From positions 310,001-374,000 of the forward strand of contig NZ_FOUY01000001.1 of assembly GCF_900115005.1 (NCBI RefSeq): a stretch of DNA of 64,000 nt. Direction: 5' to 3'. Shown here in pieces: positions 38,297-46,578 of this stretch. The notes beneath the pieces are model-generated. The model saw nothing but the letters and a program-made list of their open reading frames with translations, made no database searches and had not been told where the DNA came from. The position numbers and the translations under genes are program-made. This stretch comes from Pseudonocardia ammonioxydans. Lineage in GTDB: Bacteria; Actinomycetota; Actinomycetes; Mycobacteriales; Pseudonocardiaceae. Each line of letters begins with the position of its first letter. Positions within the stretch are counted from its first letter, which is position 1.

Positions 38297-39240
38297 CGCG
38301 CCCGCTCCGCGCCGCGCTGCACCGGGTCCAGCGCGGTCGCGAGGACCTCGACCAGCACCCCGGCGAGCACCGCGACGGCGACCACCAGCAGCGTCCCGGC
38401 CTGCACCACCGGGAGGTCCTGCGCCTCGACGGCCCGGTGCAGGGTCCGGCCCAGGCCGGGGATCCCGAAGACCACCTCCACCACGACCGCGCCGCCGAGC
38501 AGGCCGGAGACGAACATCCCGGCCAGCGCGGTCACCGACGTCGTCGCCAGCCGCGCGCCGTGCCGCCACAGCACCGCGTGCTCCCCCAGTCCCTTCGCCC
38601 GGGCGAGCAGCACGTGCGGGCGGGCCAGCACCCCGGCGGTCTCGGCCCGCACCAGCTGCGCGGCCAGCGCCGCCGGGTAGGCGGCGAGCACCAGCACCGG
38701 GAGCACCAGGTGCGCGGGATCGCCCCAGCCCACCGCGGGCAGCACGCCGAGTCCGACCGCGAACACCAGCACCAGGCAGGGCGCCAGGACGAACTCCGGC
38801 ACCGCGACCCCGGCGATCGTGCCCGCCCCGAGGAACCGGTCCAGCCGCCCGCCGGGGCGTCGGGCCGCGTACGCGCCGGCGGGCACCCCGAGGACCGCGG
38901 CCAGCGCGAGCGCCAGCACGGTGAGCAGGCCGGACACCGCGGCGGCGGAGCCCACCTCGGCCGCCACCGGGTTCTGCGAGACGTAGCCGTGGCCGAGGTC
39001 GCCGCGCAGCAGCGCCCCCAGCCAGCGCAGGTACTGCTCCACCGCCGGGGCGTCGAGGCCCAGCTCGGCCCGCACCCGGGCCTCGGTCGCCGGGTCCGGC
39101 ACCGCCTCGGCCGTGCGCGCCCGCAGGACCGCACGGGCCGGATCCACGCCGACCATCCGGGGCAGCGCGAACACCAGCACCGAGGCGGCGAGCAGGACCG
39201 GCGGTACGACCAGCAGCCGGCGCAGGAGCAGCGCGGTCAC
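38293..39240 (-). CDS. Peptide/nickel-type ABC permease, DppB family
   Basis: A 315-residue DppB-type permease: first helix at residues 8-27, the RAELGLDAPAVEQYLRWL segment, GDLGHGYVSQNPV, and VVVEVVFGIPGLGRTLHRAV near the C-terminus. Start is GTG, seven bases after the binding-protein stop. It overlaps the DppC gene by 4 bp. Confidence 0.88.
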   Translation of the reverse strand: MTALLLRRLLVVPPVLLAASVLVFALPRMVGVDPARAVLRARTAEAVPDPATEARVRAELGLDAPAVEQYLRWLGALLRGDLGHGYVSQNPVAAEVGSAAAVSGLLTVLALALAAVLGVPAGAYAARRPGGRLDRFLGAGTIAGVAVPEFVLAPCLVLVFAVGLGVLPAVGWGDPAHLVLPVLVLAAYPAALAAQLVRAETAGVLARPHVLLARAKGLGEHAVLWRHGARLATTSVTALAGMFVSGLLGGAVVVEVVFGIPGLGRTLHRAVEAQDLPVVQAGTLLVVAVAVLAGVLVEVLATALDPVQRGAERAR

Positions 39241-39247
39241 CCGCGGG

Positions 39248-40774
39248 TCACCCGGACGGCGTCAGCTGCGGGAGGATCGGTGCGATCTGCAGCGGGTCGG
39301 GGGTGAACCCGGTGGCCCCGCGCAGCACCGCGGTGTTGAGCGGGTGCACCAGCATCACGCCGACGGCGTCGGCGGTCAGCATGCCGGCCGCCTCGGTGAA
39401 CATCCGCTGCCGCTCGTCGGGGTCCACGGTGCCGTTCAGCTTCGCGATCAGCGCATCGTAGGCCGGGTTGCAGTACTGGTCGATGGCGTAGCTGCCACCA
39501 CAGGTGTAGTCCGAGGTCAGCGTGCTCGCCGCGTCCGGGAAGTCGGACAGGTAGCTGCGCGAGTTGAGGTACATGTCGTAGTTCCCGGCCAGCACCTCGG
39601 GCTCCTGCGCCTGGTAGTCGCCGACGGTGATCTCCACCCGGATCCCGGCCTCGGCGAGCATCGCCTGGATCGCGTTCGCGAGGGTGGGCAGCTCCGGGCG
39701 GTTCGGGAACGTCCACAGCTGCACGGTCAGCGGCTTCTCCGGCCCGTACCCGGCCTCGGCGAGCAGCTGCCTCGCCTTCTCGACGTCGGCGCCGGGCGGC
39801 GGAGCGCTTGCTCCCCACGGGACCGCGGCGCCGAACAGATCGGCCGCAGGTGCGGCACCGCCGGCGAGCACCTGCTCGGCCAGCACCGGCCGGTCGATCG
39901 CCGCGGTGACGGCCTGCCGCACCCGCTCGTCGGCGAACGGCGGACGGGCCTGGTTGAGCTGCAACGGCACGGTGCGCGCGTTCGGGTACTCGACGACCTC
40001 GGCCCCGGCCGAACGGACCTGCTCGAGCTGGGCCTGCGGCAGGCCCTCGGCGAACTGGAGGTCCCCGGCCTGCACCGCGAGCGCCCGGGCCTGCGGGTCC
40101 TCGACGTAGCGGACGGTGATCCGGGCCGCGCCGGCCTTCTCGCCCCAGTACTCCTCGTTGCGCACGAGCACCGCGGACTCGGTGCCGTTCGCCTCGGTGA
40201 ACACGAACGGTCCGGTCGCGCTGCGCAGGTAGTCGGGTGCGCCGCCGCCGGCGTAGGCGGCCGGGGCCAGGATCCCGAGGTTCCCGCTGGACATGCGCAG
40301 CGGCATGATCGGGTCCGGCTCGTCGGTGGTGATCCGGACGGCGTCCGGCCCGTCCGCCTCGATCGCGAACCCGATGTCGCGGATCGCCCGGGGCGGCGCC
40401 TCGACGCCGGCGATGTGGCTCAGCGCGGTGACGACCGCCTCCGGGGTGAGCGGGGTGCCGTCGTGGAACGTGACGCCCTCGCGCAGGGTGAACCGCCACG
40501 AGTCGCCCTGCTGCTCCCAGGACGTGGCGAGCATCGGCGCCGGCCGGGCCTGGTCGTCCACCGTGGTCAGCGTCTCGGCGACGCCCAGGCTCTGCAGGCG
40601 GGCACCGTCGTCGGCCTCGAAGGCGTAGTCGGCCCGCGGCGGGAACTGCAGGGCCACCGCCAGCTCACCCTCGGCGTCCGGCGTACCGCCGGTGCCGCCG
40701 CAGCCCGCCACGAGCAGGGCCACCACGGCCAGCAGGACGGCCGGGACTCCGGTACGGCGTCGTCTCGTGATCAC
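39248..40774 (-). CDS. Substrate-binding lipoprotein, SBP family 5 (peptide/nickel type)
   Basis: A 508-residue binding protein. Signal peptide with Arg-rich start and lipobox VAGC (Cys25). SBP_bac_5 features are WRFTLREGVTFHDGTPLTPE (key part FHDGTPLTPEAV), a late PLQLNQARPPFADERVRQAV segment and IDQYCNPAYDALIAKL. The FHDGTPLT form is shared by nickel- and metallophore-binding members as well as peptide binders, so the ligand stays open. GTG start at 40772-40774. A 14-base sequence just upstream (40791-40804) recurs before the siderophore-binding gene at 7584. Confidence 0.88.
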   Translation of the reverse strand: MITRRRRTGVPAVLLAVVALLVAGCGGTGGTPDAEGELAVALQFPPRADYAFEADDGARLQSLGVAETLTTVDDQARPAPMLATSWEQQGDSWRFTLREGVTFHDGTPLTPEAVVTALSHIAGVEAPPRAIRDIGFAIEADGPDAVRITTDEPDPIMPLRMSSGNLGILAPAAYAGGGAPDYLRSATGPFVFTEANGTESAVLVRNEEYWGEKAGAARITVRYVEDPQARALAVQAGDLQFAEGLPQAQLEQVRSAGAEVVEYPNARTVPLQLNQARPPFADERVRQAVTAAIDRPVLAEQVLAGGAAPAADLFGAAVPWGASAPPPGADVEKARQLLAEAGYGPEKPLTVQLWTFPNRPELPTLANAIQAMLAEAGIRVEITVGDYQAQEPEVLAGNYDMYLNSRSYLSDFPDAASTLTSDYTCGGSYAIDQYCNPAYDALIAKLNGTVDPDERQRMFTEAAGMLTADAVGVMLVHPLNTAVLRGATGFTPDPLQIAPILPQLTPSG

Positions 40775-40790
40775 TCCGTATGACTACATC

Positions 40791-40804
40791 TGAGCAGGTG
40801 TTCA
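40791..40804. promoter_or_regulatory. Possible operator TGAGCAGGTGTTCA before the binding-protein gene
   Basis: It lies 17 bases before the start codon of 39248-40774 and differs from 7620-7633 in two neighbouring bases only. It continues into GTTC-8-GAAC, a small inverted repeat (40799-40814). Shared placement before two import operons suggests a common regulator. Confidence 0.3.
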
Positions 40805-40827
40805 ATCAACAGAACGTGAGGGATGCC

Positions 40828-40871
40828 CCCGCGGCGTCCACCGTGACGGCCGGTCCGGTCGACGCCGCGGG
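40828..40871 (-). terminator. Hairpin after metE, probable terminator
   Basis: CCCGCGGCGTC (40828-40838) pairs perfectly with GACGCCGCGGG (40861-40871), an 11-bp stem with a 22-base loop, about 50 bp after the metE stop. No U-tract follows, as is common in high-GC actinomycetes. Confidence 0.55.
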
Positions 40872-40919
40872 AGCGCACCGGCATCGGAGCCGGTGGGTCG
40901 GGCGGTGCGCGGCCGGTCG

Positions 40920-43220
40920 TCAGCCGGTGCCCACCGTCGTCTCCCGGACGCGCCGCGCGGCGGCGACCAGGTGGGTCAGCGCCTCGACGGTCTCGGTCTC
41001 GCCCCGGGTCTTGAGCCCGCAGTCCGGGTTCGCCCAGAGCCGTTCGGAGCCGATGTGCCGCAGCGCCTCGGTGAGCTGGTCGGTGAGCTGGTCGGCGCCG
41101 GGCACCTCGGGCGAGTGGACGTCGTAGACACCCGGCCCGAGCCCGCGCGGGACGCCGGGACCGAGGTCGGCGAGCACCTCCATCCGGGACCGCGCCGCCT
41201 CCACCGTGGTGACGTCGGCGTCCAGGCCGTCGATGGCCCCGACGACCTCGCCGAACTCCGAGTAGCACAGGTGGGTGTGGATCTGGGTGGTATCGGCGAC
41301 CCCGCCGACGGCCATCCGGAACGAGTCCACCGCCCAGTCCAGGTAGGCCTGCCGGTCGCGCTCGTGCAGCGGCAGCAGCTCGCGCAGCGCGGGCTCGTCC
41401 ACCTGGATGATCCGGATGCCGGAGGCCTCCAGGTCCACGACCTCGTCCCGCAGTGCCAGCCCGACCTGCCGCGCGGTGTCGCCGAGCGGCTGGTCGTCGC
41501 GGACGAACGACCAGGCCAGGATCGTGACCGGGCCGGTCAGCATGCCCTTGACGTAGGCGGTCGACAACGACTGCGCGTAGCGCGCCCACTCCACCGTGAT
41601 CGGTTCGGGCCGGGACACGTCCGAGTGCAGGATCGGCGGGCGCACGCAGCGCGAGCCGTAGGACTGCACCCAGCCGAACTCGGTCGTGGCGAAGCCGTCC
41701 AGGTTCTCGGCGAAGTACTGGACCATGTCGTTGCGCTCGGGTTCGCCGTGCACGAGCACGTCCAGGCCGATGCCCTCCTGGAGCTCGATCACCCGGGCGA
41801 TCTCCCGGCGCATCCGGCCGGTGTACTCGGCGTCGTCGATCCGGCCGCTGCGGTGCGCCGCACGGTCCTTGCGGATCTCCGGGGTCTGCGGGAACGAGCC
41901 GATCGTCGTCGTCGGGACGTCGGGCAGGCCGAGCGCCTCGCGCTGCGCCTTCGCCCGGACGTCACCGGCACCGCGCCCGTAGTGGTCGGCGCCCAGCGCG
42001 GTGAGCCGCGACCGGACGGACTCGTTGCGCCGCGACGCCGCCGCCACCCGCTCCCGGGTGGCCCTCGCGGTGTCGAACTCGGCCGCCACCGCCGCGCGCC
42101 CCTCGTGCAGCGCCCGGCCCAGCAGCACCACCTCGTCGACCTTCTGCCGCGCGAACGCGAGCATGTCGACGACGTCGGCCGGCAGGTTCTGCTCGGCCGC
42201 CAGGTCGTAGGGCACGTGCAGCAGCGAGCAGGAGGTCGAGATCTCCACCCGCGCCGCGACACCGACGAGCCGGGACGCGGTGGCCAGCGCGTCGTCCATG
42301 TCGGTGCGCCAGACGTTGCGGCCGTCGACGACGCCGGCCAGCACCTGCTTGCGGCCGATCCCCTCGACCGACTCGATGCCGTCGAGGTCGGACCGCCCGG
42401 CGACCAGGTCCAGCGCCAGGCCCTCGACCCCGGTCGAGGCGAGCACCGGCAGCGCCGGGCCCAGCTCACCGAAGTACGAGGCGACCAGGAGCTTCGGCCG
42501 GCGGGGCGCCGCGCTGAGCCGGTCGTAGGCCTTGCGCAGCGCCGCGATCTCCTCCTCGGTCCGGTCCGCGGCGAACGCGGGCTCGTCGAGCTGGACCCAC
42601 TCGGCGCCGGCGTCGGCGAGCTCGGCCAGCAGGTCGCGGTAGACCTCGACCAGCGGGCCGAGCAGGTCCAGCGGCCGGAAGCCGTCCGGGGCGCCCTCGG
42701 CCGGCTTGGACAGCAGCAGGAAGGTCACCGGCCCCACCAGGACCGGCCGGGTGAGCACGTCCGAGCGCAGCGCCTCCCGGAACTCCTCGAGCGCCTTGCG
42801 CGACGACGGCGCCAGCGGTGTGTCCGGGGCGAGCTCGGGGACCAGGTAGTGGTAGTTGGTGTCGAACCACTTGGTCATCTCGCAGGCCGGGGCACCGGGG
42901 CGCCCGCGGGCCATCGCGAACAACCGCTCCAGATGATCGGTTTCTCCGGCGAAGCGTGCCGGTACGGCGCCGACGGCGAGCGCGGTGTCGAGTACGTGGT
43001 CGTAGAACGAGAACGTGTTGCCCGGGACCTGGCCGAGTCCGGCGTCACGCAGCCCGGTCCAGGTCTCCCGGCGCAGCCCGGCGGCGACCTCGTGCAGCGC
43101 GGACGCGCTGCTCCGGCCGGCCCAGAACGCCTCGGTGGCGCGCTTGAGCTCCCGGTCCGGCCCGATGCGGGGGTACCCCAGAACGGTGCTTGCAGTGCCC
43201 GATTCGGATGTGATCGTCAC
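40920..43220 (-). CDS. metE: 5-Methyltetrahydropteroyltriglutamate-homocysteine methyltransferase (B12-independent methionine synthase)
   Basis: A 766-residue cytoplasmic enzyme of usual MetE length. The N-terminal half starts with VLGYPRIGPDRELKRATEAFW; the C-terminal catalytic half has FPQTPEIRKDRAA, the zinc ligands His and Cys in THLCYSEFGEV, Glu in QVDEPALRE and a last Cys in NPDCGLKTRG. The GTG at 43218-43220 is preceded by GAGGAGAGAGG and gives the family's N-terminus; the frame is open another 48 codons but that is leader RNA. Control is by the cobalamin riboswitch at 43350-43605, so the gene should be off when B12 is plentiful. Confidence 0.96.
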   Translation of the reverse strand: MTITSESGTASTVLGYPRIGPDRELKRATEAFWAGRSSASALHEVAAGLRRETWTGLRDAGLGQVPGNTFSFYDHVLDTALAVGAVPARFAGETDHLERLFAMARGRPGAPACEMTKWFDTNYHYLVPELAPDTPLAPSSRKALEEFREALRSDVLTRPVLVGPVTFLLLSKPAEGAPDGFRPLDLLGPLVEVYRDLLAELADAGAEWVQLDEPAFAADRTEEEIAALRKAYDRLSAAPRRPKLLVASYFGELGPALPVLASTGVEGLALDLVAGRSDLDGIESVEGIGRKQVLAGVVDGRNVWRTDMDDALATASRLVGVAARVEISTSCSLLHVPYDLAAEQNLPADVVDMLAFARQKVDEVVLLGRALHEGRAAVAAEFDTARATRERVAAASRRNESVRSRLTALGADHYGRGAGDVRAKAQREALGLPDVPTTTIGSFPQTPEIRKDRAAHRSGRIDDAEYTGRMRREIARVIELQEGIGLDVLVHGEPERNDMVQYFAENLDGFATTEFGWVQSYGSRCVRPPILHSDVSRPEPITVEWARYAQSLSTAYVKGMLTGPVTILAWSFVRDDQPLGDTARQVGLALRDEVVDLEASGIRIIQVDEPALRELLPLHERDRQAYLDWAVDSFRMAVGGVADTTQIHTHLCYSEFGEVVGAIDGLDADVTTVEAARSRMEVLADLGPGVPRGLGPGVYDVHSPEVPGADQLTDQLTEALRHIGSERLWANPDCGLKTRGETETVEALTHLVAAARRVRETTVGTG

Positions 43221-43349
43221 GGCCCTCTCTCCTCGCGAGCGCGGTGGTGATCCGCGGGCGTGACGAGGGGGGTCGCACGGCATCGGCGGGCACACGCGTG
43301 CCCGGATGTCCGCTCGGCCCGCCCTCGAGGCCACGGATCGGTGCGCGCC

Positions 43350-43605
43350 GGTCGGCACGCACACCGGCGGCAGGTATTCGGACTCGTGGGCATGGGCGCC
43401 TCCGGCGCCCGTGAGTGGTTTTCGCGGCTCCGACCGCGCTTTCCACTCACAGTCCTACTGGCCGTCGCTTCCCGGGATCTCTCCCAGTGCTCATGACGGC
43501 GGTCGTTCCCACTCACCGCTGCGGGGCAGTCCCGGATTCGCACCGGGTTCCCAGTTGCCTCGTGCCGCGCCCCTCGGGGCCGGCACGAACCGTCGGCACC
43601 ACCGA
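43350..43605 (-). ncRNA. Cobalamin (B12) riboswitch in the metE leader
   Basis: On the minus strand the 5' part reads GGGAACCCGGTGCGAATCCG then GGGACTGCCCCGCAGCGGTGA, the classic cobalamin-aptamer core, and the 3' part ends with the B12 box AGTCCGAATACCTGCC (plus-strand 43369-43384). Outer boundaries are approximate. Between the aptamer and the metE start at 43220 lies a hairpin GGGCAC/GTGCCC (43288-43303), which may belong to the expression platform. The 590-bp gap 43221-43811 is thus mostly leader RNA plus the divergent promoter of the methanol dehydrogenase gene. Confidence 0.93.
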
Positions 43606-43811
43606 CCCTAGATCAGCTGTGCGGGAACGGCCAGGGGTCGCGACGCGCCGTGGACCGGGCCGGCCCGCTCGGACCTCACCCCGCCCCCTCCGTTCGTAGG
43701 GGCTTCCTGCCCGGACGCCCGAGCAGTAATCGCGATCACCCCTGTGCGGACGGCCACAGCCGTCCTACCGTCCGTGCTCGACCCCACCGGCCGGCTGACG
43801 AAAGGGCTGAC

Positions 43812-45104
43812 ATGCAGGTAGACGAACTGCTCAAGCCGTTCCCCATCAAGGAGTTCCACCCGTTCCCGCGGGCGCTGATGGGTCCCGGTGCGCACGAGAT
43901 GATCGGTCCGGAGGCCCTGAAGATGGGCTTCAAGAAGACGCTGGTCATGACCTCGGGCCTGCGCGGGACCGACATCGTCCACAAGATCGTCGAGTCGATG
44001 AAGTACCACGGTCTCGAGGTCGTCGTGTACGACCAGGTCGAGTCCAACCCCAAGGACTACAACGTCATGGACGCTGTGGGCCTCTACCAGCAGAACAGCT
44101 GCGACTCGTTCGTCTCGATCGGCGGCGGTTCCTCGCACGACGCCTGCAAGGGCGCGCGGGTCTCGGTCGCCCACGACGGCCGCAACGTCAACGAGTTCGA
44201 GGGCTTCAACAAGTCGGAGAACCCGGCCAACCCGCCGCACATCGCGGTCTCCACCACGGCCGGCACCGGCTCGGAGACCTCCTGGGCCTACGTGATCACC
44301 GACACCACGACCGACCCGGACAACCCGCACAAGTACGTGGCGTTCGACGACGCGTCGGTGACCTCGCTGGCGATCGACGACCCGGTCCTCTACTACGACT
44401 GCCCGATCGACTTCACCGCCCAGTGCGGTTTCGACGTGCTCGCGCACGCCTCGGAGCCCTACACCTCGCGGCTGAACTTCGAGCCGTCGCTGGGCAACGC
44501 GCTGCACGCGGTGAAGCTGACCGCGCAGAACCTGCGCCAGGCGGTGTGGAACGGGCAGGACCTGCCCGGGCGCGAAGGCATGATGTACGCCCAGTACATC
44601 GCCGCCCAGGCCTTCAACTCCGGTGGTCTCGGCATCATCCACTCGATCTCGCACGCGGTGTCGGCGTTCTACGACACCCACCACGGCCTGAACAACGCCA
44701 TCGCGCTGCCGCGCGTGTGGGCGTTCAACATGCCGGTCTGCTACGAGCGGTTCGCCGACATCGCCGAGGCGATGGGCGTCGACACCCACGGGATGACCAA
44801 GCCGCAGGCCGCCGACGCGGCGCTCGCCGCGTCGATCCGGCTGCTGCGCGACGTCGGCATCCCGGAGCGCTTCGCCGACGTCACCCAGGACAGCTACTCG
44901 AAGAACCGGCTCGGCCAGGGACCGACGAAGTACTACGAGAACTCGCCGCGGATCATCGGTGACGCCGCCGACGTCGACCGGATCACCCACCACGTCCTCG
45001 GCGACGCCTGCACCCCGGGCAACCCGAAGGAGTGCACGTTCGAGACCGTCCGCCCGGTCGTCGAGCACTCCATCAACGGCGACCTGGACGACCTCCTGAC
45101 CTGA
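43812..45104 (+). CDS. mdo: NDMA-dependent methanol dehydrogenase (mycofactocin-type)
   Basis: A 430-residue group III (iron-type) alcohol dehydrogenase. Nucleotide motif GGGSSHD at residues 104-110; metal ligands Asp208 and His212 (CGFDVLAHAS), His277 (IIHSISHA) and His290/291 (YDTHHGLNNA). The start MQVDELLKPFPIKEFHPFPRA and the end with HSINGDLDDLL fit the actinobacterial NDMA-dependent methanol dehydrogenases, whose bound NAD is thought to be re-oxidised by mycofactocin instead of free coenzyme. Neighbours to the right (MoxR, VWA, two-component system, probable MftM) agree. ATG with AAAGGG upstream. Confidence 0.92.
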   Translation: MQVDELLKPFPIKEFHPFPRALMGPGAHEMIGPEALKMGFKKTLVMTSGLRGTDIVHKIVESMKYHGLEVVVYDQVESNPKDYNVMDAVGLYQQNSCDSFVSIGGGSSHDACKGARVSVAHDGRNVNEFEGFNKSENPANPPHIAVSTTAGTGSETSWAYVITDTTTDPDNPHKYVAFDDASVTSLAIDDPVLYYDCPIDFTAQCGFDVLAHASEPYTSRLNFEPSLGNALHAVKLTAQNLRQAVWNGQDLPGREGMMYAQYIAAQAFNSGGLGIIHSISHAVSAFYDTHHGLNNAIALPRVWAFNMPVCYERFADIAEAMGVDTHGMTKPQAADAALAASIRLLRDVGIPERFADVTQDSYSKNRLGQGPTKYYENSPRIIGDAADVDRITHHVLGDACTPGNPKECTFETVRPVVEHSINGDLDDLLT

Positions 45105-45130
45105 TCGACCGGCTAGCCGCCCCCGTTCGC

Positions 45131-45185
45131 ACCCAGCGGGCCCACGCCGTTCCGGGGACACTCGGACGGGGTGGGCCCGTCGGGT
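45131..45185 (+). terminator. Long hairpin between methanol dehydrogenase and moxR gene
   Basis: ACCCAGCGGGCCCAC (45131-45145) pairs with GTGGGCCCGTCGGGT (45171-45185) with one or two mismatches; CCGT/ACGG pairs continue inside. It lies 27 bp after the dehydrogenase stop and 50 bp before the moxR start, all on the plus strand. It could terminate part of the transcripts or protect the 3' end, giving more dehydrogenase than accessory protein. Confidence 0.6.
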
Positions 45186-45236
45186 GCGCGCCCCGACGCA
45201 CCACCGCCGGTGCCCCCTCCGTGAAGGAGATTCCAC

Positions 45237-46550
45237 GTGCCCGAGGCAGTTCCCAGCGCTGAGCGCACCCCGTCCCAGGCCGAGGTCGCGGCGGACGCCG
45301 TCGCCCACGCCGGGCCGTTCGAGTCCGTCGACGAGGTCGTCACGGCCCTGCGCGAGCACGGCTACATCGCCGACACCCGGCTGGCGACGACCGTCTTCCT
45401 GCTCACCCGGCTCGACAAGCCGCTGCTGCTGGAGGGACCGGCCGGTGTCGGCAAGACCGAGCTGGCGAAGATGCTCGCGCTGGTGACCGGCCGCCGGTTC
45501 CTGCGGCTGCAGTGCTACGAGGGCCAGGACGAGACCAAGGCCCTCTACGAGTGGGACTACGGCAAGCAGCTCATGTACACCCAGATCCTGCGCGAGAAGA
45601 TCGGGCAGGTCGTGGAGGACGCCCCGGACCTCGCCACCGCCGTGGAGCGCGTCGGGGCGCAGGAGAGCGTGTTCTTCTCCGAGCGCTTCCTGGCCCCACG
45701 CCCGCTGCTGGAGGCCATCCGCTCCGACGAGCCGTGCGTGCTGCTCATCGACGAGGTCGACCGGGCCGACGAGGCGCTCGAGGCCGTGCTGCTCGAGACG
45801 CTGGGCGAGTACCAGATCTCCGTCCCCGAGGTGGGGACGTTCGTCGCCAAGCACCGCCCGTACGTGCTGCTGACCTCGAACAACACCCGCGACCTCGCGG
45901 CCGCCCTGAAGCGCCGCTGCCTTCACCTGTTCCTGGACTACCCCTCGGCCCAGCGCGAGCTGGAGATCGTGCGGTCGAAGAAGACCGGGCTGGCCGACCA
46001 GGTGGCCGAGGAGCTCGTCGCCGTCGTCCGGGGCCTGCGCGAGCTGGAGCTGCGCAAGGCACCGTCGATCTCCGAGACGATCGACTGGGCCCGCACGCTG
46101 GCGGTGCTCGGTGTCGACGAGCTCGACCCGCGAATCCTCTCCGACACCGTGTCGGTGGTGGTCAAGTACGACAAGGACGTGCGCAAGGCCCTCGAGGCGA
46201 TCCCGCACCTGGTCGACCCGAACGCCGTCGTGGAGGAGCACGGCCACGGTCATGGTCACGGACATGAGCACGGCCATGAGCACGGACACGACCACGGGCA
46301 CGAGGGCGGCCACACCCACGACCGCCCGCAGGACGACGACCCGCCCGCGCGCAGCTCACGTCCGGCCGGGGGCGACCCCGACGACGGCGACGTCGACGGC
46401 CGTGCCAGGCGGGCGGCCAAGGACCGGCCCGGCCGGCACGCCGACGGCTACGGCAACTCGGCCGCCGCCGGCAAGGTCTCCCCGTCGATCCGTTCGGTGA
46501 CGCCGGGCCAGGGCGCCCGGTCGTTCGGCGCCCGCAGGCGCCCGCTGTAG
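45237..46550 (+). CDS. MoxR-family AAA+ ATPase with His-rich C-terminal tract
   Basis: A 437-residue ATPase. Walker A GPAGVGKTE at 67-75, Walker B VLLIDEVDRAD at 167-177, sensor 1 LLTSNNTRDL near 210 and the DALKRRC-like arginine-finger region AALKRRCLHLF near 221. Residues 334-360 hold thirteen histidines alternating with Gly, Glu and Asp, followed by a disordered, charged tail. MoxR ATPases act with VWA partners to insert metals or mature oxidoreductases; the partner here is 46579-48117, and the likely client is the methanol dehydrogenase (inference). GTG start with AAGGAGA before it. Confidence 0.9.
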   Translation: MPEAVPSAERTPSQAEVAADAVAHAGPFESVDEVVTALREHGYIADTRLATTVFLLTRLDKPLLLEGPAGVGKTELAKMLALVTGRRFLRLQCYEGQDETKALYEWDYGKQLMYTQILREKIGQVVEDAPDLATAVERVGAQESVFFSERFLAPRPLLEAIRSDEPCVLLIDEVDRADEALEAVLLETLGEYQISVPEVGTFVAKHRPYVLLTSNNTRDLAAALKRRCLHLFLDYPSAQRELEIVRSKKTGLADQVAEELVAVVRGLRELELRKAPSISETIDWARTLAVLGVDELDPRILSDTVSVVVKYDKDVRKALEAIPHLVDPNAVVEEHGHGHGHGHEHGHEHGHDHGHEGGHTHDRPQDDDPPARSSRPAGGDPDDGDVDGRARRAAKDRPGRHADGYGNSAAAGKVSPSIRSVTPGQGARSFGARRRPL

Positions 46551-46578
46551 ACCGCCCCCGACACCGAGGAGGTTCGCT

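Noticed and set aside
43608..46319. A 900-codon minus-strand frame opposite the methanol dehydrogenase and MoxR genes
   Set aside because: Shadow frame of two well-identified plus-strand genes; no family features or ribosome-binding site.
46240..46320. The repetitive cacggtcatggtcacgga-type stretch as a separate DNA repeat element
   Set aside because: It is the coding sequence of the His-rich tract of the MoxR ATPase, in frame and best treated as a protein feature.
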